Source of the DNA: Thermomicrobiaceae bacterium
Lineage (GTDB): Bacteria > Chloroflexota > Chloroflexia > Thermomicrobiales > Thermomicrobiaceae
NCBI GenBank assembly: GCA_007122555.1
Contig: SKTL01000231.1
Span: 1 to 5,095 of the forward strand
Length of the DNA stretch: 5,095 bases
Reading direction: 5' to 3'
Below the pieces are notes generated by a model, which saw nothing but the letters and a program-made list of their open reading frames with translations, searched no databases and was not told the DNA's origin. A program made the position numbers and the translations under genes. Shown here in pieces: positions 1 to 4,420 of this stretch; positions within the stretch are counted from its first letter, which is position 1; each line of letters opens with the position of its first letter.

Positions 1-794
1 AGTTCAAGTCTTGCGTTGTTGCCTCCTACGCGGATTCCGCCGCCGTGGGTGCCTGTTTCGTAGGTGAAATTGTCTTTGATCGTGCTGTTGGCAATCGTTA
101 CCGTGGCCCCAGCCACATAAATGCCGCCACCTACCAGCCCAGCGAAATTGCCGCTGATCTCGCTGTTGGCGATCGTAACATCTGCGTCGTTGAGTATGGC
201 GATACCCCCGGCCCTGTACTTCAAGTCCTCAACATCGATGGGGTGGGAGAAAGCATCCGCACTTCCGTCACTGATCGTTACGCCGTCGATGATGACGGTA
301 ACGTCTTCTTCAACCGTGACGACGGTGTAGGAGTTGTCGTCGTTGTTGCTCTGGTCACCCAGGTTGCCGCTAAGCGTCGTGGTGATGTTCTCCGGGTCCC
401 GGGCGCCAAAGGTTCCGTCTCCACCACCGGATGGGAATCCGCCATAGAGCGACACGCCATCAAACAGGGTGAACGATGCGTCCCGATCATCGCTGTCAAC
501 TGCGGTCGGAAGGTAGATCCCCGCCGCGATCCAGATCTCGACCGAATCCGCGCCATTTGTAAGTTCAGTTTCGGCCTGATCGAGCGCGTCTTGCAGGTCG
601 GGGAACGGGTGCTCCCAGCACGAACCATCTTCGCCATTTGGGGCCGCTGACGCATCGACACAGATGATCTCTGTCCCGTTTTGCGCCCGCACCTGCGCGA
701 TACCCGCCATCGCGATTAGCGCGAGCAAGACCGCCAGCGCTGTCCCGGCCCCGGACAGTCCACGTCCTTGCTGGGTCAATTGAATCCCAATCAC
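1..794 (-). CDS. Secreted right-handed beta-helix (polymorphic outer-membrane-repeat type) protein, N-terminal part
   Basis: The minus frame is open from a GTG at 794 to the left edge (264 codons, no stop), so the C-terminus is missing. Residues 1-37 form a Sec signal peptide: a basic/polar start, a hydrophobic core at about 16-33 (ALAVLLALIAMAGIA), and a likely cut after VRA-37 before QNG. The mature part opens with a CVDASA stretch, then a YLPT...LYGGFP segment and a TTLSGNLG segment as in bacterial extracellular beta-helix proteins. Short beta-helix coils follow: VTIANSEISGNF at 206-217 and VTIANSTIKDNF at 232-243, with GGGI at 222-225 and 251-254. Such proteins are exported and often surface-bound; no catalytic residues are evident, so adhesion or surface structure is only inferred. 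GTG 794 is preferred because GGGAG lies 8 nt upstream; an in-frame GTG at 803 follows a nearby TGA and has a poorer site. How it is anchored cannot be judged without the C-terminus. Confidence 0.85.
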   Translation of the reverse strand, partial: MIGIQLTQQGRGLSGAGTALAVLLALIAMAGIAQVRAQNGTEIICVDASAAPNGEDGSCWEHPFPDLQDALDQAETELTNGADSVEIWIAAGIYLPTAVDSDDRDASFTLFDGVSLYGGFPSGGGDGTFGARDPENITTTLSGNLGDQSNNDDNSYTVVTVEEDVTVIIDGVTISDGSADAFSHPIDVEDLKYRAGGIAILNDADVTIANSEISGNFAGLVGGGIYVAGATVTIANSTIKDNFTYETGTHGGGIRVGGNNARLE

Positions 795-835
795 CTCGTC
801 CACTCCCGCTCTTGTTCAAATCTCTGCAACGCCGT

Positions 836-876
836 GCTTGTGAAAGCCGATGTACATTAGCACAGCGCTTGTGAAA
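836..876. repeat. Pair of 10-bp direct repeats 31 bp apart upstream of the beta-helix gene
   Basis: GCTTGTGAAA occurs exactly at 836-845 and again at 867-876 in the same orientation; the minus-strand reading is TTTCACAAGC. The 31-bp offset is close to three helical turns, which would place both copies on the same face of the DNA. Between them is an imperfect palindrome at 851-864 (TGTACATTAGCACA). The pair lies 42-82 bp upstream of the GTG at 794, where activator or repressor sites are expected. Function is inferred from placement only. Confidence 0.45.
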
Positions 877-973
877 TGCATAGTGGAAAACCGAGCGGAA
901 TCGCGTTTCAGTATTCTGGTGCAATCCGAGAGAATGCATGCCAGATCCGGGACGCTCACCTGGTGTACTGAAA

Positions 974-995
974 ATTCCACCCAATGTAATGGAAT
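974..995. repeat. 6-bp inverted repeat with 10-nt spacer
   Basis: ATTCCA at 974-979 and TGGAAT at 990-995 are perfect complements separated by 10 nt, in the non-coding region upstream of the beta-helix gene. It could be a protein-binding dyad or a weak hairpin. The arms are short enough to arise by chance. Confidence 0.25.
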
Positions 996-1044
996 CTCGG
1001 CGACGATGGGGGCGATCTCTCTGATCAGATGGTGGCCCGGCAAT

Positions 1045-1079
1045 GGTCTCAGATCTTTCGACAAGATCTCAAGATGACC
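1045..1079. repeat. Nested inverted repeat downstream of the aldolase gene
   Basis: AGATCTT (1051-1057) and AAGATCT (1063-1069) form a perfect 7-bp stem around the 5-nt loop TCGAC. An outer GGTC (1045-1048) / GACC (1076-1079) pair extends the symmetry. It lies about 150 bp past the aldolase stop in the direction of transcription. No T-run follows on the minus strand, so it is not a standard intrinsic terminator. An operator or RNA hairpin is possible. Confidence 0.35.
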
Positions 1080-1132
1080 TAGGGAGAGGGCGCGCGATGT
1101 CGAAGGGGGTTGGCGCGATGACGTCTCATAGT

Positions 1133-1178
1133 TCTCCCCTGTCCCAGCACCTGTCCCGAGGGAGGCGGAGGTGAGGGG
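1133..1178. repeat. Dispersed C/G-rich intergenic repeat, copy 1 (short form)
   Basis: The segment shares the blocks CTCCCCTGTCCCAGC at its left and GGAGGCGGAGGTGAGG at its right with the element at 1996-2057, in the same orientation. The central part is shorter, leaving only a 5-bp CTCCC/GGGAG stem (1134-1138 with 1160-1164). It lies 48 bp beyond the aldolase stop codon. It resembles small palindromic repeats scattered between genes in many high-GC genomes; it could be a decayed miniature element or an RNA-level 3' structure. Confidence 0.55.
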
Positions 1179-1225
1179 CATTGTCGCGCGAAACCCGATG
1201 CCCGAGGTTCGGACTTCGGCATCCC

Positions 1226-1963
1226 CTATCTCGGCACGAGCGTCTCCTGAAAGATGGTGATGCCCATGTCCAGGTACTTCTGGCGTTCGTCAGGCTCTGT
1301 CGGGATCGCCATGCCGAGGGCGACCTGGTCCTTCACCTGATCGCAGACATACCGCATGCACTCGTCGGTATCCCGGATTGGGAACTCCGGCGCGGTGGCG
1401 AGACTCAGTCCGAGATCGCTGGTGCCGAAGGCGATGAAGTCCAGTCCCGGCTTGACGAACCGGCGAGCGTTGGAAATCGCTTCGACCGACTCAAGCATAA
1501 TTCCGAGCACGGCCTGTTCGTTCCACCAGGCGGCATACGCATGCAACCCTGACGGCGCCTTTCCGGTCGCGATTCCCCGACGGAACGGACCGCCAAAGCT
1601 GCGGCGACCCTTCGGGAGGTAGTAGGTGAACTTCACGGCTTCTTCGACCGACTCCTCTGCCTCGATTTCCGGGACCATGATCGCTGTCGGGCCGAAGTCG
1701 AAGTAGCGGCCGATCAGATAGGTCTGGTAGGTGTGCGGGATCCGGAGTTTAACCGGGATGTCCAGCTCCTCGGCCATGAGGCAGAAGTTCGTCAACTGAT
1801 CCTCAGTAAACGGAGAGTGCTGTCCCTCAACGTACAGCATGTCATATTGTTTTTCGTTCAGCGCAGCTTCGACTTCGGCGCGACCCATCGTCACGCCGAC
1901 GCGCAATGCGACGATGACCTCACGGTCGGCGATACGCTGTTTCAGCGATTTTGAACCGGACAT
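1226..1963 (-). CDS. HpcH/HpaI-family class II aldolase (2-keto-3-deoxy sugar-acid aldolase-like)
   Basis: The 245-residue protein spans the whole HpcH/HpaI TIM-barrel domain and is close to normal family length. Family members are metal-dependent, cytoplasmic pyruvate-type aldolases cleaving 2-keto-3-deoxy acids to pyruvate plus an aldehyde. Visible hallmarks are the general-base histidine H49 (VEGQHSP), substrate arginine R74 (KLRIP), the MVPEIE strand at 96-101, the PKGRRSFGG loop at 117-125, metal ligand E158 (IMLES) and metal ligand D183 (GTSDLG). The loop usually reads DGEHAP (HpcH, YfaU); here D is replaced by E46 and E by Q48, so substrate or activity may differ. The ATG at 1963 has a strong AGGAAGGG 9 nt upstream. 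It lies 101 bp downstream of the dehydratase gene on the same strand and is probably co-transcribed, suggesting it cleaves that enzyme's product. A citrate-lyase-beta-like role is less likely. The fold is sure, the substrate is not. Confidence 0.92.
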   Translation of the reverse strand: MSGSKSLKQRIADREVIVALRVGVTMGRAEVEAALNEKQYDMLYVEGQHSPFTEDQLTNFCLMAEELDIPVKLRIPHTYQTYLIGRYFDFGPTAIMVPEIEAEESVEEAVKFTYYLPKGRRSFGGPFRRGIATGKAPSGLHAYAAWWNEQAVLGIMLESVEAISNARRFVKPGLDFIAFGTSDLGLSLATAPEFPIRDTDECMRYVCDQVKDQVALGMAIPTEPDERQKYLDMGITIFQETLVPR

Positions 1964-1995
1964 CTGCTCGTTCCCTTCCTGAAGCTACGATTTGA

Positions 1996-2057
1996 CTCCC
2001 CTCTCCCAGCTCCCTCCTTCGTCAGGACAGGAGTGGGAGAGGAGTCGGAGGTGAGGA
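1996..2057. repeat. Dispersed C/G-rich intergenic repeat, copy 2, long imperfect hairpin
   Basis: The element fills most of the gap between the dehydratase stop and the aldolase start. CCTCTCCCA (2000-2008) pairs with TGGGAGAGG (2034-2042); CTCC (2010-2013) with GGAG (2030-2033) after a one-base bulge; and TCCT (2015-2018) with AGGA (2024-2027) around the loop TTCGTC-like tip. A tail GTCGGAGGTGAGG matches copy 1. It starts 8 bp past the dehydratase stop in the transcribed direction. No T-run follows on the minus strand, so it is more likely an intergenic palindromic repeat, possibly limiting 3' decay or downstream expression, than a terminator. Confidence 0.65.
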
Positions 2058-2064
2058 CGGTTCC

Positions 2065-3270
2065 CTACAGCGACACCGGCGTCACTCTGGCCGCCGTCTT
2101 GCCATGTTCCCACGGGGAGATCCATTCTGCGGGGATCTCCAGCCCGAATCCGGGCGCATCCGATGGAACAAGGCGCCCATTCACCGGCACGGACATCCCG
2201 GGGAAGACCTTGACCTCGTCCAGCGGAACCCCAACCGGTGTACTGAGGTGGAACTCGCCCCAGGTGCACTCCGGCAACGCGTAGGAGAAATGCTGCCCGT
2301 AGGGCGAGTTCATTCCCGCGTGGATGCTCGTCTTGATTCCGGCGGCCTCGGCCATATGGTAGATCTTCAGCGCCTCAGTGATCCCGCCGCACCAGTGCAG
2401 ATCCGGCTGTACGACATCGGCGCACCGGTGCTCGATGAGCTGCCGGAACGGGATCCGGGTGTGGTGATGCTCACCCGTCGCGATCGACATGAAGTTGATC
2501 GCCTTGCGAATCTGGATGTGTCCCTCCAGATCATCGGGAATGAGCGGCTCCTCCAGCCAGGCGAGCTCATACGGGCGCAAGCGTTCGGCAAGCCGGATCG
2601 TGAACTCGACGTCGTAGGACATGACCGGGTTGAACATCAGCTCGGAGTTCGAGCCGACGGTTTCCCGTGCTTTCGCGATCTTCTCCTCGAGAATGTTGAG
2701 TCCTTCGATGCCCTGCTCGTAGTGCACCGGGTTGGTGACCTTAAAGGCCGGAAAGCCAAGCTCGATCGACCAGTCGAGGTCGTCGCTGGTGCAGTAGCAG
2801 CGAACGCTCTCGTGCGCCGGCCCGCCCAGCAGCCGGTAGACCGGTTGCTGCAGTAGCTTCCCTTTGAGGTCCCAGAGCGCCAGGTCGATCCCGCTCTGGG
2901 CAACGGCAGAGAGACCGGCTGCGCCGTGATGCAGACTTGACCGCCACATCATGTCGTTCAGCAGTTCGGTCGCGAAGCAGTCCCTACCTTCGAGGATCGG
3001 AGCGAAGTGAAAGTCGATCAGCGCAGCGACGGGTTCGCCGTAGTGGCATCGACCGAGGCCCCACGTTCCGTCTTCGGCGGTGACTTTGACCCAGACCGGC
3101 GCTCCCCCGGCGCCGGGGGTCTTGATCGGGACATTCGGCGGGTAGTCCGGATACTTGTTCATCGGCGCGGCGATCGGCGCCGTCGCCCGCCAGCTTGGCC
3201 GCCTGGCTTCGGTCTTCGGCTGTGGCGCCGGCAGATCGACACTGACGGCGCGAATTTCCGTTATTTTCAC
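2065..3270 (-). CDS. Mandelate racemase/enolase-superfamily sugar-acid dehydratase (L-rhamnonate dehydratase-like)
   Basis: The 401-residue protein has an N-terminal enolase capping domain (about 1-125) and a C-terminal barrel. Enzymes of this type dehydrate acid sugars to 2-keto-3-deoxy acids using Mg2+. Resemblance to E. coli RhmD is seen in IAAPMNKY (33-40), SGIDLALWDLKGK (126-138), LLGG (147-150), ATGEHHHT (264-271) and VVQPDLHWCGG (286-296). The Asp-His dyad is D290 and H317 (SIHAG); metal ligands include E240 (WLEEP) and E267. The first metal position, Asp in RhmD, is N214 (LMFNPVMSYD), and RhmD's substrate residues in the 20s-50s loop (H33, R59) are not conserved, so rhamnonate specificity is uncertain. 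GTG 3270 is chosen because AGGAG lies 5 nt upstream and the family start (KITEIRAV) follows at once; upstream in-frame ATGs add a non-family extension. It heads an apparent two-gene operon with the aldolase. Confidence 0.93.
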   Translation of the reverse strand: MKITEIRAVSVDLPAPQPKTEARRPSWRATAPIAAPMNKYPDYPPNVPIKTPGAGGAPVWVKVTAEDGTWGLGRCHYGEPVAALIDFHFAPILEGRDCFATELLNDMMWRSSLHHGAAGLSAVAQSGIDLALWDLKGKLLQQPVYRLLGGPAHESVRCYCTSDDLDWSIELGFPAFKVTNPVHYEQGIEGLNILEEKIAKARETVGSNSELMFNPVMSYDVEFTIRLAERLRPYELAWLEEPLIPDDLEGHIQIRKAINFMSIATGEHHHTRIPFRQLIEHRCADVVQPDLHWCGGITEALKIYHMAEAAGIKTSIHAGMNSPYGQHFSYALPECTWGEFHLSTPVGVPLDEVKVFPGMSVPVNGRLVPSDAPGFGLEIPAEWISPWEHGKTAARVTPVSL

Positions 3271-3299
3271 ACGCTCTCCTGCCCGTTTCCGGTGTATGC

Positions 3300-3320
3300 G
3301 GTCTGGCGACATCATAGACC
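3300..3320 (-). promoter_or_regulatory. Candidate -10 box inside an inverted repeat upstream of the dehydratase gene
   Basis: GGTCT (3300-3304) and AGACC (3316-3320) form an inverted repeat around 11 nt. On the minus strand TATGAT (3316-3311) matches five of six -10 bases, with the expected transcription start near 3304 and a leader of about 34 nt to the GTG at 3270. No good -35 was found at the right distance. A dyad covering a -10 box is a common repressor arrangement, and GntR/FCD-type regulators of sugar-acid genes use GGTC/GACC-like half sites, although with shorter spacing. No regulator gene is in the window. Confidence 0.3.
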
Positions 3321-3349
3321 AGAACGCTAGAGGATGGGTGAAACCGAAG

Positions 3350-3802
3350 CTAGAGGGGCTCGATATCCCCGAGCCAGAGGACATCGTGGTCGTGGAGGAT
3401 CTTTTCGTAGAAGCGCCGGTCAGCGGTGATCAGTGTCGCGCTCGTGACCCGCGAGAGCGCCAAGTAAAGCGAATCGTACAGGGAAGTTTCGAATTCATGT
3501 GAGAGCTCAAAGGCAGGGATCACCAGTTCCAATACAGGTACCGTGCTGATACTGATTTCCGTGAGATCCGCAATCATGTCTCGGGCTGTTTCGAACCCGA
3601 CACGAGGCGGCGAATAGCGCGAAGCGGAGAGGATTGCGTTCGAGACCTCAACAATCACGTGGGAAGGCGCCGCAAGAACGGTCTCACTTTCAAGATGTGT
3701 ACGCCACACCGTTAGCGCCTGTCTGCCCAGCACTTCATCGGTAAGAAACCATTTGACGACAACCGACGCATCGACAACATACGTATCACTCGTCAGGTCC
3801 AT
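3350..3802 (-). CDS. vapC: PIN-domain ribonuclease toxin, VapC type
   Basis: The 150-residue protein is a complete PIN domain of typical VapC length. The four acidic Mg2+-site residues are visible: D11 (YVVDASVVVKWF), E52 (HVIVEVSNAIL), D110 (SLYDSLYLALS) and D128 (LITADRRF). VapC toxins are cytoplasmic Mg2+-dependent endoribonucleases, often cleaving tRNA or rRNA, held inactive by a partner antitoxin. The start overlaps the end of the upstream helix-turn-helix gene by 17 nt, implying translational coupling; AGGGA about 8 nt upstream of the ATG can serve as ribosome binding site. The stop is 79 bp before the dehydratase GTG, with no clear terminator between them, so readthrough into the catabolic genes is possible. 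The active site looks intact. The RNA target cannot be read from sequence. Confidence 0.92.
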   Translation of the reverse strand: MDLTSDTYVVDASVVVKWFLTDEVLGRQALTVWRTHLESETVLAAPSHVIVEVSNAILSASRYSPPRVGFETARDMIADLTEISISTVPVLELVIPAFELSHEFETSLYDSLYLALSRVTSATLITADRRFYEKILHDHDVLWLGDIEPL

Positions 3803-4289
3803 ACCAGAATTCCCTGTCTCGGCTGAGCCTGACGAGTTCGTCCGATGTCATCGGTGCGATAGAGTATTTCTCTCGTCTCTTCGTGACTCTATCAAAGAGC
3901 GCTTGTTGCTCTTTCTGCTCCTCCTCACTCAACGGACGGAACAGGCGTTTCCGACGTTCCTCGGGAGTAAGATCCTTCCAGGCGACATCGTCGTCCTCAC
4001 CCGCCGCTGCAGGCTCAGCGCCGGCGTCATACGCCGCATTCTGCGTCTCTTCAACGCGTAGTCCTTTACCCGAGCCTTCGTCTATTCGAACTCGAGCACC
4101 ATAGAGATCCCGCTGCCTGATTCGCAGATTTCGAGCGCCCACCCGGTAGGCAGGCAGTCTCCCCGCACGGATCCAGCGCCAGACGGTTGAGTGGCTGACA
4201 TCCAGGATTTCGGCCACCTCGGCAACGGTGTAGTAGTCGCGTTCGTTGATGCTCTTCATGGGTGACGCTCGATTCATTGTGTTCGGCAT
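3786..4289 (-). CDS. Helix-turn-helix antitoxin partner of the PIN toxin
   Basis: Residues about 19-62 are an excisionase/MerR-like winged helix-turn-helix: YYTVAEVAEILDVSHSTVWR, then WIRAGRLPAYRVG and LRIRQRDL. Residues 70-105 are a Gly/Ala/acidic linker, and 106-167 a charged, mostly helical tail (LTPEERRKR, SEEEQKEQQ, ending SRDREFWYGPDE) suited to binding a PIN domain. The overlap with the toxin start and the order antitoxin-first support the role; assignment is by context plus domain, since the protein is longer (167 residues) than most VapB antitoxins. It probably autoregulates through the dyad at 4308-4322. The start is uncertain: ATG 4289 gives the longest form but has only a weak GGCGGG upstream, and ATG 4277 or 4259 (MKSINERDYYT) would keep the whole domain. 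An alternative is an unrelated excisionase-like regulator. Confidence 0.85.
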   Translation of the reverse strand: MPNTMNRASPMKSINERDYYTVAEVAEILDVSHSTVWRWIRAGRLPAYRVGARNLRIRQRDLYGARVRIDEGSGKGLRVEETQNAAYDAGAEPAAAGEDDDVAWKDLTPEERRKRLFRPLSEEEQKEQQALFDRVTKRREKYSIAPMTSDELVRLSRDREFWYGPDE

Positions 4290-4303
4290 GGACGCCCGCC
4301 ACT

Positions 4304-4322
4304 ATTATTGCATCCATTGCAA
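4304..4322 (-). promoter_or_regulatory. Candidate operator and -10 box for the toxin-antitoxin operon
   Basis: TTGCA (4308-4312) and TGCAA (4318-4322) form a 15-bp dyad with a 5-nt centre. On the minus strand AATAAT (4309-4304) matches five of six -10 bases and overlaps the dyad. Transcription would start near 4297, only about 8 nt before ATG 4289, so either the message is nearly leaderless or one of the downstream ATGs is used. The -35 is weak. Autorepression by the antitoxin is typical of such operons but is inferred here. Confidence 0.35.
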
Positions 4323-4334
4323 CCTCCCGAATCT

Positions 4335-4377
4335 TTGACGCCCGCTCATTTCCGGGTAGGATGATTCCACTCGAATC
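4335..4377 (+). promoter_or_regulatory. Candidate promoter and overlapping dyad for the lutB-led operon
   Basis: TTGACG (4335-4340, five of six -35 bases) is followed after 16 nt by TAGGAT (4357-4362, four of six -10 bases), giving a predicted start near 4369 and a leader of about 50 nt to ATG 4421. A dyad GATTC (4363-4367) / GAATC (4373-4377) with a 5-nt centre covers that start, a position where a repressor would block initiation. lut operons in other bacteria are controlled by regulators such as LutR; no regulator gene is visible here. Confidence 0.42.
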
Positions 4378-4420
4378 GAAGAGACAACGGTGTCATTCAG
4401 AACGTGAAACGGAAGAGCCA

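Larger units (their letters stand above)
795..1225. other. Gene-free region between beta-helix gene and aldolase gene
   Basis: These 431 bases lie upstream of the beta-helix gene and downstream of the aldolase stop. Short frames cross it on both strands (for example minus 816-1181), but none shows a recognisable domain, and that minus frame begins inside a dispersed repeat. The stretch looks AT-richer than the flanking genes between about 830 and 1000, as expected for a regulatory region. It contains a 10-bp direct repeat pair, two inverted repeats and one copy of the intergenic repeat, listed separately. No clear -35/-10 pair for the beta-helix gene could be picked out. Confidence 0.7.

Noticed and set aside
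45..650. 201-codon plus-strand open frame
   Set aside because: It is antisense to the beta-helix protein, whose minus-strand frame gives a signal peptide and beta-helix coils.
816..1181. 121-codon open minus frame between the beta-helix and aldolase genes
   Set aside because: It starts inside the dispersed repeat, shows no recognisable domain or good ribosome binding site, and overlaps the regulatory repeats upstream of the beta-helix gene.
2000..2042. Intrinsic terminator between dehydratase and aldolase
   Set aside because: The hairpin is strong but no T-run follows on the minus strand, and the same element type recurs at 1133-1178, favouring a dispersed repeat.
2104..2856. 250-codon plus-strand open frame
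   Set aside because: It lies wholly antisense to the dehydratase gene, whose protein has clear family motifs; long antisense frames are common opposite high-GC genes.
3271..3384. N-terminal extension of the dehydratase to an upstream ATG at 3384
   Set aside because: The added 38 residues do not resemble the family, would overlap the toxin gene, and GTG 3270 has a well-placed AGGAG.
4066..4317. Minus frame starting at ATG 4317 with GGGAGG 5 nt upstream
   Set aside because: The ribosome site is attractive, but the protein is a low-complexity out-of-frame reading of the helix-turn-helix gene and has no domain.
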